Assembly: GCA_958009055.1 (NCBI GenBank)
Contig: OY253660.1
Location: 310,001-374,000 of the forward strand
Length of the DNA stretch: 64,000 nucleotides
Direction: 5' to 3'
Source: Choricystis sp. odSpoLacu1
Taxonomy: Eukaryota; Chlorophyta; Trebouxiophyceae
How positions within the stretch are numbered: position 1 is the first letter of the stretch; every line of letters starts with the position of its first letter. Positions 11,103 to 20,230 of the stretch are shown here, piece by piece. Under the pieces are notes generated by a model. The model ran no database searches. It was given only the letters and a program-made list of their open reading frames with translations, and was not told the DNA's origin. The translations under genes and the position numbers were made by a program.

Positions 11103-13004
11103 ATGTCTGATTCGGACGTCGACCCGCTGGACGCCTTCATGGCGGCCAATGACGCCGCACTGCAGGCTGCAGAGACCCGCCCGCCCAAGCGCCCGCGTGC
11201 CGAGGCGTGCGACGAGGCGGAGGACGGAGCGGCAGACTATCTCGCGACCGTCGTTGCGTCCGTGCCGGACGCGCCGCCCTCCGTCCGCGACACAGTCGCC
11301 CTGCTGGCCGCCCAGCCCGCCCTGGATGGCGCCAACCTGCCGTTCAACAAATGCTTCTGGGAGCCGCCGTCGGAGCTGTGCGAGTTGACGCGTGAGGAGG
11401 TGGCGGCGCGGCGCGCGGCGCACGGTGTGGCAGTGACCGGCGACGGCACGAGCACGCTGCCCCCCGTCGACGCGTTCACCCAGCTCAACCTGCCGCCCCC
11501 GCTGTTGCGGGGCCTGGCGGCCGCGTTGGCGGCTCCATCAGCTTCCGACTTGCCGCCTCCCTCCCCTATCCAAGCAGCCGCCATCCCGCTTGCCCTGGCC
11601 GGCCGCGACCTGCTCGCCCTCGCCCCCACAGGGTCCGGCAAGACGCTGGCCTACCTGCTCCCCCTGCTCGTCCACCTGTTGGACGCGCCCGAAGTGACAC
11701 CCGGTGTCGACGGCCCTGTTGCCGTCATCCTCGTCCCGACGCGCGAGCTGGGGGAGCAGGTGCGGTCGACTCTGTTGGCGCTGGCGACCGGCGAGTCACT
11801 GGCCGTCTGCCTCGCGGTCGGTGGGTACGGCCGGGCCGACCAACTGCGCCACCTGCGGTCGGGGTGCGACGCCCTGGTCGGCACGCCCGGCCGAGTGACC
11901 GACTTGGCGACCCACCCCAAAGCGCCGTCCCCCTTTTTTCGGCGGACCACGTTCCTGGTGGTGGATGAAATCGACGCTTTGCTGGCCTCGGATTTTGAAT
12001 CGCAGATGCATGCGATTGTGGGCGCTATTCGTGGCGACCGCCAGACCCTCATGTTCAGTGCGACGCTGCCCCCCCAGACAGCATCACTTGCAGCCGCCGC
12101 GTTGACCGACCCTGTGCGCGTGGTGGTGGGTGGGGGTGGCGGCGGCACCCCAGCAGTGTCTGTGACACAGCACACGGTGCTTGTGCGAGACGACGCGGCC
12201 AAGCACGCCTGGCTGCTCGACCACGTGCCCACCCTCGCCGACGACGGCGGCGTACTCGTGTTTGTGGCCACGCGTGCCCGCGCGGCCGGCGTGGCGGCGA
12301 GCCTGGTGGCGCGCGGGGTGAGGGCTGTCGCGATCCACGGAGACCTCGACCAAGCCGCCCGCGCCGCCGCCCTGGCCTCCCTCTCCCGCGGCGACGCCCA
12401 CGTGGCGGTCGCCACCGACGTCGCCGCCCGCGGCCTGGACGTGCGGTCCATCGCCACCGTCGTCGTGGCCGACGCGGGGGGGAGGAGGGGGGGAAGGCCA
12501 CACCACGTCCACCGCGTCGGCCGCACGGGGCGGGGGGGGGATGCGGGGGCCGCCTGGACCCTCCTACTCCCGACCGACGTGGACGGCGCTGCTGCCGCGG
12601 TGGCTGGCATCGTGGCGAGCGGGTTGAGGGTGCCGGACGATGTGGCCGCGTTGGCAGCGCGCGCGCGCGCCAGCGCAGTGGCGGTGGCGGCGGCGGCGGC
12701 GGCGGCAACAGAGAGCGAGGCCGGAGCCGCCGCCCGGGTGGCGGCGGGCCTGGTGGCGCGCACCAACACCACTTCGTGTCGGGCGGGCTGCTGGCGACGC
12801 CAGGCGCGGCGGCGGTGACCGTCGAGCCGCCGCTGGCGCCGCCGCCGCTGCCTCCTCCCCCGCCGCTGCCTCCTCCTCCCCCACCCCCGCTGCCTCCACC
12901 CCCACCCCCACCCACTGATGACGGCGGAGAAGCGACCGCACTCGCGATTGCGGCTGCGCGCGCGGTGGCGGCCCGGATCGTGGCACAAGCAGAGAGGCAG
13001 GGTT
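11103..13004 (+). CDS. DEAD-box-type RNA helicase (D-E-I-D), C-terminus in a shifted frame
   Basis: From ATG 11103 (MSDSDVDPLDAFM) the helicase core is intact: Q-motif region PSPIQAAAIP, motif I APTGSGKT, Ia PTRELG, GG, Ib TPGR, motif II VVDEIDAL (D-E-I-D rather than D-E-A-D), motif III SATLP, and motif VI HRVGRTGRGG. That frame stops at 12818. One frame over, at about 12770, coding quality continues (FVSGGLLATPG, a polyproline tract, a helical end …AARIVAQAERQG) to a TAG at 13002-13004 followed directly by T-rich 3' flank. I therefore take the gene to 13004 with a one-base deficit near 12765-12775. It is an ATP-dependent RNA-remodelling enzyme; the exact orthologue is unclear. An in-frame ATG at 11004 exists but lies in leader-like sequence. 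Confidence 0.8.
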
Positions 13005-13077
13005 AGTTTGTTTTTGTTTTTCTGTTTTGTTTTTCTGTCTTTTTGCTCTGTCTCACAACGCACACACACACACACAA

Positions 13078-14784
13078 TCATCCACCACCACCACGATTCT
13101 CGCCGCACATCTGGCTGGGCGCGTACGGCAGGTCGTCGGGCCCCGGGCCAGGCAGCCAGCCGCCCCGCCGCGGGCTGAGGGTGCGCCCGCCTTGCCGGTC
13201 TGCGGCCACGTTGTCCGCCAGGCGCACCACAGTCTCTGCCACGTACGCGATCCTGCCCAGGATGAAGTACAGGCCGGGGACGCGGGTGCGTTCCCCGCTG
13301 ACGATGGCGCCGACAGCATCCCCAGGCTTGGCCAAAAACGTGCCGGGCGCCAGCCCCAGCCCCCCGCTGCGCGTGCGCCCGCCCAGTGCAGCGATCGCAG
13401 GCCCATCCTGCAGCAGGCGGGCGGTGTGGGTCAGTGTGTTGAAGCCGGTGCACAGGATGACGGCATCAGTGTCGGGGAGGGTGGCGCCGGTGTCGAGGGT
13501 GACATTTTTGCCGGGGCCCACCTTGTGCACGCCCGCGCGCACCACCCTCGCCCCGCCGCGCACGATCAGCGGCACCGCCCCCGTGTCCATGACCATGACC
13601 TTTCCAGTGTGCTTTGTCCACTGGACGGGGGAGTGGGAGCCGTCGCCAGGGAGGGCGTCCAGACCGAAGCGAGATAAATCCCCCCACGTGCGCAGGCAGC
13701 GGGCGGCTAGGGCGGCGTCCAGCAGCAGGTCGTTCGAGTGGGCGGCAGCGCGAGCGATGGCGGCCAGTGGCTTGGCGATCAGAGCCACGAGGGGGGGCAG
13801 GCTGCCGTTGGCGACGCGCCGGTCGACTGCGGAGGCAAAGTTCTCTCCCCACGCGCCCACGAGCCACGGAAAAGAATGGTACGTCTCTTGAAAACGTCCG
13901 ACATCAGCCTGGGGTGCGAGCGGACGGGAGGACGGGTCCCGGATCGCCACACACACGTCAGCGGCTCCACCCGCGACCAGTTCTTGAATCACGTCGCTGG
14001 CTGAGTTGCCGAAGCCCACCACCAGCACGCGCTTGCCGCGAAAGCGGGACGCGCACGACCCTTCGGCAGCTGAGATGGAGGACGAGTGCAGGATGGTGCC
14101 TGTGTAACTTGACGCAGCGGTGGCCTCCGCCCAGGGCGGGATGGTGGGCGAATTGTACAGCCCTCCATCCGCAAACACGACCGTGTCTGTCTCGTAGACT
14201 GCAGTCCGTGCACCGCCCTCTGCCGACACAGCAGCCGTCACCCGCCACGCTGTGTCGCGCCCTTTTTCGACAGACGTCACATCATGCCCCCCCCGCCAGT
14301 CCAGGCGCTGTACTTTTGCGTACGCGTCTAGATAGTCGGCAAACACGGCCGCCGGCACGTACGTGGGCAGGGTGGCCGGCAGCGGGAAGAAAGGGAGAGA
14401 ACACTCGTCTGACAGGTCGTGGAGGTGCAGGCTGGCGTATCGAGAGCGCCAGCCTTCTCCAGGTCGGGACCGCCTGTCCAGCACGATCGCGTGCACCTGG
14501 CGCGACGCCAAAGCGGCCGCTGCGGCCAGCCCAGACGACGCGCCCCCGATGACGACCGCGTCGGCGCGGACGGGGGAGGCGGTGGAGGGGGGTGAAGCGG
14601 CGGCTACTGCCGCCGCGCGCTGTGCAAACGACGCGGCCGTGGGGCGCCGAGGGCGGTGCACTGACAAGCGCAGCACGCCGCCGGTCAGCGAGCGCAGGGC
14701 CGCGTCCAGGATTGCCAGCAACAGGAACAGCAGCTCGCCTGTGATCATGCGCAGGCGGAGGGTGAGGCGGGGCGCGTTGGCCAT
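13078..14784 (-). CDS. FAD/NADPH monooxygenase, FMO/YUCCA-like, membrane-anchored
   Basis: Single exon, 568 residues from ATG 14784. An N-terminal hydrophobic helix (ITGELLFLLLAILDAAL, residues 14-30) precedes the FAD motif VVIGGASSGLAAA (about 77-89). A second Rossmann motif, VLVVGFGNSASDV, binds NADPH. VILCTGFNT occupies the place of the ATGY motif. Order and spacing match class B flavin monooxygenases such as FMOs and plant YUCCAs. The substrate cannot be read from sequence, and auxin synthesis should not be assumed. It is longer than YUCCAs (about 420) because of the N-terminal anchor. ATG 14856 would add 24 basic residues. Confidence 0.82.
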   Translation of the reverse strand: MANAPRLTLRLRMITGELLFLLLAILDAALRSLTGGVLRLSVHRPRRPTAASFAQRAAAVAAASPPSTASPVRADAVVIGGASSGLAAAAALASRQVHAIVLDRRSRPGEGWRSRYASLHLHDLSDECSLPFFPLPATLPTYVPAAVFADYLDAYAKVQRLDWRGGHDVTSVEKGRDTAWRVTAAVSAEGGARTAVYETDTVVFADGGLYNSPTIPPWAEATAASSYTGTILHSSSISAAEGSCASRFRGKRVLVVGFGNSASDVIQELVAGGAADVCVAIRDPSSRPLAPQADVGRFQETYHSFPWLVGAWGENFASAVDRRVANGSLPPLVALIAKPLAAIARAAAHSNDLLLDAALAARCLRTWGDLSRFGLDALPGDGSHSPVQWTKHTGKVMVMDTGAVPLIVRGGARVVRAGVHKVGPGKNVTLDTGATLPDTDAVILCTGFNTLTHTARLLQDGPAIAALGGRTRSGGLGLAPGTFLAKPGDAVGAIVSGERTRVPGLYFILGRIAYVAETVVRLADNVAADRQGGRTLSPRRGGWLPGPGPDDLPYAPSQMCGENRGGGG

Positions 14785-15034
14785 GATCGAGGTAGGGGTG
14801 TCGGGGGGGTCGGGCTGTTTCGGGCTGCGCGGTCGACGAGTACGCTTTTCGCGCACGCTGCCCCCCCGATTCTTCAGGCCGGCAGCTGTGGCTTTTCCTC
14901 CTCAGCAGTTGCCCACGTGCACACGTTTCGCGCGTGAGGGGCGTGTGAGCGGGGCGCGCCCCGACCACCAACACAAATGCGCGAGAAAACAGAGTGTCTG
15001 CGTGTTTCGCTCAACTCAACCGAACCCCGCACCG

Positions 15035-15772
15035 ATGGTCGCTTCCCGACGAGACGCCTCCTTTGCAGCTGCTGTAGCTCGCCTGCAAGCTGCCCCGCCT
15101 CCCCCATCCCCCACAGGCTTCCCCCCCGTGTCCGACCGCGGCGCGGCAGCCGTGTTGGTCGCCGTCTTCCGCGGTGCCCACGGCGGCCCCTGCGTCATCC
15201 TGACGAGGCGGGCGGACCATTTAAACCACCATGCTGGCGAAGTGGCCCTGCCGGGAGGCAAGCTGGAAGCTGGGGAGACAGTGGTTGACGCTGCGCTGCG
15301 CGAAGCAGAGGAAGAGATTGGGCTCGACCGCGCCCGCGTCCGCGTCGTGGCGACATTCCCACCCGTCCTGTCCAAGCACAGACTGAATGTGCATGTCGTG
15401 GTGGGGGCGGTGGACGAACATGGTGAAAGCAATCCATCGTCCTCCCTCACAGACACGGGGCTCCCACCCGGCCTGCACGCCGACCCGTCAGAAGTCGCCT
15501 CCATCTTTCCCGCCAGGCTGGAACGTTTCCTGGAGGACGCAGGGCGCACCACGCGCGTCACCAGCTGGGGGCCGGGCGGGCCCTCCTTTCGTTTGCACTG
15601 GTTTGATGTGCCTGAGAGCGAGGGCGCCCCTGTGTGGGGTCTCACTGCTAGCCTGTTGATCGACGTCGCCCAGCGTGCGTTTGGCAGGGACGCGCCGTTT
15701 GAGGTGCATGCGGGTGGGGTGCGGTATGGCAGCATTGTGAGTGAGGCAGGGGGGGTCAGGGTGCGAGAGTGA
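15035..15772 (+). CDS. Nudix hydrolase, coenzyme A diphosphatase type
   Basis: Single exon, 245 residues. The Nudix box is complete: GGKLEAGETVVDAALREAEEEIGL (G-x5-E-x7-R-E-x2-E-E-x-G). It is preceded by LNHHAGEVALPGG, the NuCoA motif that marks CoA pyrophosphatases (NUDT7/8, plant NUDX11/15/22). Such enzymes cleave CoA or acyl-CoA to phosphopantetheine and 3',5'-ADP in peroxisomes or mitochondria. The N-terminus (MVASRRDASFAAAVARLQ) could act as a short mitochondrial signal; no C-terminal PTS1 is seen. It is divergent from the FMO-like gene and convergent with 6PGDH. Confidence 0.88.
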   Translation: MVASRRDASFAAAVARLQAAPPPPSPTGFPPVSDRGAAAVLVAVFRGAHGGPCVILTRRADHLNHHAGEVALPGGKLEAGETVVDAALREAEEEIGLDRARVRVVATFPPVLSKHRLNVHVVVGAVDEHGESNPSSSLTDTGLPPGLHADPSEVASIFPARLERFLEDAGRTTRVTSWGPGGPSFRLHWFDVPESEGAPVWGLTASLLIDVAQRAFGRDAPFEVHAGGVRYGSIVSEAGGVRVRE

Positions 15773-15992
15773 TGTGATTGCAACATGAATTGTTTTGTTT
15801 TTGTTTTCTCTCATTTTCACACGAAAAAAACACACGCGATGCCCGCAATCCACACGCCAGCAGAAAGAAGGAAGAAGGGCCCTAGCCGGAGTGGTCACCC
15901 GGGGGGGAGGTGGGGGCCAAAGGAAAAGAAAAACGCGCGCGCCTAAACCAAACAAACACGATCGATGAAAACCCCCATCCCTTTCTCTCTCT

Positions 15993-16889
15993 TCACGACA
16001 CATACGAGCTCGTCGTAATCGAGTCCGCCGACCCAAAAGACGCGTCCCACACGGTGTGGTGCCACCCGGGCACGCCGTCGGTGCGTTCATAGGTGTGGGA
16101 CCCGAAAAAGTCGCGCTGCGCTTGGACGAGGTTGGCGGGCGTGCGCGCGCGCCGGTACGTGTCAAAATAGCCAAGGGACGCCGTCATCCCAGGCACTGCC
16201 ACGCCAGCCGCCACAGCCAACGACACCACTTTGCGCCAGGCGGCGTGGCGGGACACGAGGGCGTCGCCAAAGAGGGGGTCGACAAGGAGGGAGGGGAGGG
16301 CGGGGTCGCGCACGTACGCGGCGCGAATGTCGTCGAGGAACGCAGCGCGGATGATGCAGCCGCCCTTCCAGATGCGGGCCAGGGCGCCCAGGTCCACGCT
16401 CCAGGCTTCTTCCTGCGATTTGGCGCGGATGATGTTCATGCCTTGGGCGTAGGAACAGATTTTGGAGGCGTAGAGCGCGTCGCGCACAGCGTCGATGAGA
16501 ACAGCAGCGTCCATCCCGTCCGCACCCGCCGCTGGCGCCCCCAGCCCCCTGGCCTCGAAAAACTCGGCCGCAGACACGCGCTCATCTTTCAGCCCAGACA
16601 GGAAGCGGGCATCCAGGGAGGCTTCAATGGTGGGCGCGGCGACCGCCAGGTCGGCGGCTTGCTGCACCGTCCATTTTCCCGTGCCCTTCATCCCCGTCTT
16701 GTCAAGGATGACGTCGATGAGGTCGCCGGACGCGCCAGGGCGGTCGTCCTTTTTGGCCAAGATGATGGCCGTGATCTCCACCAAAAAGGAGGAGAGGTCG
16801 CCGGAGTTCCAGGACGCAAACGCTTTGGCACACTCGGCATTCGTCAGGCCGCCGACCACGCGCAACACGTCGTACGCTTCCGCAATCAG

Positions 16890-16925
<36 letters not shown>

Positions 16926-18124
16926 CTTGACATAGTTGCCGGCGCCGCCCGGGCCCACGTACATTTGGCAGGGGCCGTCGTCGACCTGGGCCGAGACCTT
17001 GGCGAGAATGGGAGCAATCGCGTCGTACGCGGCCCTGTCCCCGCCCGGCATCATGGAGGGCCCGTTGCGGGCGCCTTCCTCGCCACCGGAGACGCCCATG
17101 CCGAGGTAGAGGATGCCCTTGGCTTTCAAAGCTTCCGCGCGGCGCTCCGTGTTTTGGTACCACTCGTTGCCGCCGTCGATGATGATGTCCCCCGCCTCCA
17201 TGTGGGCGGACAGACCTTCAATCGTGGCGTCCACGGGGGCACCCGCCTTGACGAGGATGATGACGCGGCTGTGGGGTGGTGGAGAGGGGAAAGGGGTCGA
17301 GATCGGAAAACCTGTGTACTGTTTTTTTTTTCTTCGTCCTCCTCGCTCCTCTCCCCTACTCACCGCGGCTTCTCCAGGGACGCCACAAACTCGCCAAGAT
17401 CTTTGTAGCCTTTCAAGTTGGTGAGGCCTGTGGAGCGTGGGGGTGGGAGAGTGTCAAAACCAAATCGAAAACCAAAAAAACGCGATGGGCGGCGCGGATT
17501 GACGCGTGGGCGACGTGCGTGGCCACCCCGTGTCGCGCCCCTGCCTCCGTCCCCCCCACCGTCCCTCATCTCTCTCACCTTCTTTCTGGGCGCGCGCCAC
17601 CGCGGCGTCCGTCTTGTCGCCGCTGCGGTTGTACACGGAAATCGGAAACCCTTTCTCCGCGACGTTGAGTGCCAGGTTCTGCCCCATGACCGCCAGGCCG
17701 ACCAGGCCCACGGATGCCATGGAGGTGGAGGAGGATGGGGTGGGGCTGGGGAGGGGTGGTGTGTGGGTGGAGGGGGGCGGGGGAGCGTCGCGTTTTTTGG
17801 TTCGAGAGTGAGCCTTTTTTCGCACTGCACGTTTTTCTGTCAAAGGTCGACGGCTCCCCCTGCCCGCGACCGCCACCACAGCACCGCCTCCCCTCCCTCC
17901 CTGCACTACCCTGCTCGCCACACACGTCTCTCCAAACCCCCAAACTCTCACCTGGCAGCCGCCACCACTGCGCGCGACGCCTGCGGCCGCGGCGTGCGTC
18001 CAAATGCCGCGCCGGCTGCATGCACGCGCGTCGGCGCCGCGCGCGGGGCCGCAGCCGGCTGACCGCGGGCCTGCAGGACGCGGGGCAGGCCAGCTAGTGC
18101 TGGCCTGCAGGTGGATGCCAGCAT
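15993..18124 (-). CDS. PGD: 6-phosphogluconate dehydrogenase, plastid-targeted form
   Basis: Four exons: 17952-18124, 17579-17745, 17364-17427, 15993-17268, 559 residues. Exon 1 is a transit peptide ([20 protein letters not shown], ending in VVAAA). Exon 2 begins in the intron-facing frame SPTPSSSTS, then [15 protein letters not shown], with the NADP Rossmann GLAVMG. Later motifs include [42 protein letters not shown] and [13 protein letters not shown] (catalytic Lys/Asn), plus the C-terminal [10 protein letters not shown]. It oxidatively decarboxylates 6-phosphogluconate to ribulose 5-phosphate, making NADPH. All splice junctions keep frame. The exon-2 ATG (17720) could alone give a cytosolic 493-residue enzyme. 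Confidence 0.92.
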
Positions 18125-18312
18125 CGGTTGTGTGGTGGGGAGGGTGAGGAAGGGGGCGGGGAGAGCTTGGTTTTCGTTTCGCGCCCTCGCTGTGCGACCC
18201 CCCTTTTTTTTCTTTTGGCCCCGCAGTCCTGTGCTTGCTGCTGCGCGACAGACTGTGCGAAGTTCAATCTACCAAGTTTTAACAAAACACCCACCCCAAA
18301 AACAAAACACGA

Positions 18313-18843
18313 TCACGCCTCCTCTTCCTCCTTTCCACTTTTCTTGTTCTCTTCTCGCCGCCTCCTGAAAAAGTCGACCACCACCGCCGCGCACTCTGCT
18401 TCACGCACGCCCCGCGTGATGATGACGTCAGGGTGACTGCAGTGCGGGCGCGGTGGTGGCGGTGCCAGGGGGGGCGTGCGTGTGGTGTCATCGTCGTCCA
18501 CACTCCTCGGCAGCACCCCCACCCACGATCCATCCGCGCCTGCCGCCACGTTGCGGGCGCCGTAGACAATGCGTCCGACTCGAGCCAGCAGGGCCGCCCC
18601 CGCGCACATGGCGCACGGCTCCAGAGTCACGTACAAAGTGGCCCCCGTCAACCGCCACCCTGACGCGACCCCACACGCCGCCCGCAGCGCCACCATTTCA
18701 GCGTGGGCGGTGGGGTCGGACGCAGCCTCCACCGCGTTGCCTGCGGCGGCCAGGATGGCGCCGTCCGAGGCGACGACGAGGGCACCGACCGGGACTTCGC
18801 CCGCGGCGGCCGCAGAGGATGCGTGCTGGAGGGCCAGACCCAT
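18313..18843 (-). CDS. TADA: TadA-type adenosine deaminase (tRNA wobble A34 to inosine)
   Basis: Cytidine-deaminase fold with all zinc ligands: TAHAEMVALR (His ligand and catalytic Glu) and TLEPCAMCAGA (two Cys). VPVGALVV and GARNVAAGADGSW match TadA, and VVVDFFRRRR is the usual terminal helix. It deaminates adenosine 34 of tRNA, in bacteria and plastids tRNA-Arg(ACG). The ATG at 18843 starts inside the conserved first helix. The frame stays open upstream (…VNVDTPLDDHHYMGLAL), so the true N-terminus, perhaps with a transit peptide in an upstream exon, lies beyond. Organellar location is inference from the bacterial-type sequence. Confidence 0.85.
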   Translation of the reverse strand: MGLALQHASSAAAAGEVPVGALVVASDGAILAAAGNAVEAASDPTAHAEMVALRAACGVASGWRLTGATLYVTLEPCAMCAGAALLARVGRIVYGARNVAAGADGSWVGVLPRSVDDDDTTRTPPLAPPPPRPHCSHPDVIITRGVREAECAAVVVDFFRRRREENKKSGKEEEEA

Positions 18844-19172
18844 GTAGTGGTGGTCGTCCAAAGGGGTGTCGACGTTTACGTGACCGCCAGCTGCGCGTGT
18901 GACTGTTGACGGCGTCTCAGACGCGGCGGTGGTGGAGGCGGAGGAGGGCGGCGCATCGCACGAGGCGCAGCGTGCTGGCCACGGGGAGCACGGGGGGGGC
19001 GCGCGCTGCTGCCTGGGAGTGCCAAGCGAGCGCCGTGGTGCGGGCTAGCTGCAGGGCCCGCATGCTGGCTGGCGCGCGGGGGGAGGCACTAGAAATCGGG
19101 CGAATGACTGGCAAAACACACACGTCGGTGCGTTTTCGTTTCGCATTGGCTCCCCCGCTCCCGCTCACCTCC
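18844..19172. other. divergent intergenic region or missing 5' exon
   Basis: Between the TadA-like gene and the DUF2358-like gene. One minus-strand frame encodes a leader-like segment (MRALQLARTTALAWHSQAAA) but not in the TadA frame, so an intron would be needed to use it. Promoters of both genes must also lie here. Confidence 0.4.
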
Positions 19173-20093
19173 ATGCGCCGCCCACCAGCCACCGTGGCCC
19201 ATACCACGAGCCTCCACCATGGTGTCGCGCCACCACGTCCCAGCGCGGGCGCCAACCGCCACCTCTGCGCCCCACGCGCCACCCCGCCCGACCGAGGCAG
19301 CACCCCGTCCGCCCGCCCTGACGCCGACTCCAGCCTCGGCATGAAGGCCGCCTGGCTGGGCGCGGAAGCGTTGGGCGACGTGGTGGGTGCGTTGAGTAAT
19401 AAAGATGGTGCATCGTCACCACCGCCTGAGTCGTCGTCGTCATCGACTGAGCCCCTCTCGCGCGACTCCGCCGTGGCCTCCATCAGGAGCGACTACGACC
19501 TCGTCTACTTTGTGTCTGGCAAGGGCGACCTGGCAGCCTACGACGACGACTGCGAGTTTGCAGACCCGTTTGCTTCGTTCAGGGGCAAGAGCCGTTTCCT
19601 GAAAAACGTGGCCAACTTGGGAGGACTGCTGCAGGACGTCAAACTGGACCTCAAATCATTTGACGCGACCGACGACGCGCTCGTCACGTCGTGGTCGTTT
19701 TCGGGAATATTCACTGTCTTCCCGTGGCGCCCGCGCCTGGCGGCTGCGGGGCGCACGACGCACACGTTCAACCCCAAAACAGGCCGCGTCGCTCGCCACT
19801 ATGAGGATTGGGCGTCGTCCCCGGCCGAAGTGTTGAAAGGCTTGCTCAAACCATCCTCCCGCGTGCCGACCAGTCGGTGGGACGTGTGGGCTGAGTCGCT
19901 GTACCGTGGCGAGTGGGCGGCCGCCTACAGAGCGGCCGCCCCGCCCCTGGCGGTGGGGGCAGCGGTCAACGCGGTCATCGCCCGCGTGTTTTCGGGAGGC
20001 TCGCCCCCCGGCCTGGGCGAGTACGTGCTGTGGGTCGGCGTCGCCGCTGCTGTAGTCGCAGCTGTGCAAGAAGTGTTGCCTCGCGCCAAGTGA
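19173..20093 (+). CDS. DUF2358-like plastid protein (NTF2/SnoaL-fold)
   Basis: Single exon, 306 residues. The first 60 residues are rich in Ser/Arg/Pro/His and nearly free of acidic residues (MRRPPATVAHTTSLHHG), a likely plastid transit peptide. After a Ser/Glu linker comes the conserved core: IRSDYDLVYFVSGKGDLAAY, DDDCEFADPFASFRG, SWSFSGIF and HYEDW, which resembles the plant and cyanobacterial DUF2358 family with an NTF2-like fold. The C-terminus has a hydrophobic helix (YVLWVGVAAAVVAAVQEVL). Function is unknown. The family is largely restricted to oxygenic phototrophs. Confidence 0.7.
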   Translation: MRRPPATVAHTTSLHHGVAPPRPSAGANRHLCAPRATPPDRGSTPSARPDADSSLGMKAAWLGAEALGDVVGALSNKDGASSPPPESSSSSTEPLSRDSAVASIRSDYDLVYFVSGKGDLAAYDDDCEFADPFASFRGKSRFLKNVANLGGLLQDVKLDLKSFDATDDALVTSWSFSGIFTVFPWRPRLAAAGRTTHTFNPKTGRVARHYEDWASSPAEVLKGLLKPSSRVPTSRWDVWAESLYRGEWAAAYRAAAPPLAVGAAVNAVIARVFSGGSPPGLGEYVLWVGVAAAVVAAVQEVLPRAK

Positions 20094-20206
20094 GACCCTC
20101 TGTGAGGGTGGGAAGAGTCGGTGCCGACACATTTTTTCTTTGACACAGAGAGAGTTTTTTGTTTCGGTATGTTCGTGCGGAGTTTTAGCAAAAACATTCC
20201 CAAAAC

Positions 20207-20230
20207 AAAGGAAAAGGGCCCTTTTCCTTT
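20207..20230. repeat. perfect 24-base palindrome at convergent gene ends
   Basis: Positions 20207-20218 (AAAGGAAAAGGG) are followed immediately by their exact reverse complement 20219-20230. It overlaps the stop codon of the SBPase gene (20229-20231) and lies between two convergent genes, so both 3' ends can include it. It may act as an RNA hairpin at transcript ends; that is inference. Confidence 0.75.

Noticed and set aside
11651..13453. 600-codon minus-strand frame over the helicase
   Set aside because: Shadow of the helicase and of the FMO gene; no recognisable domain.
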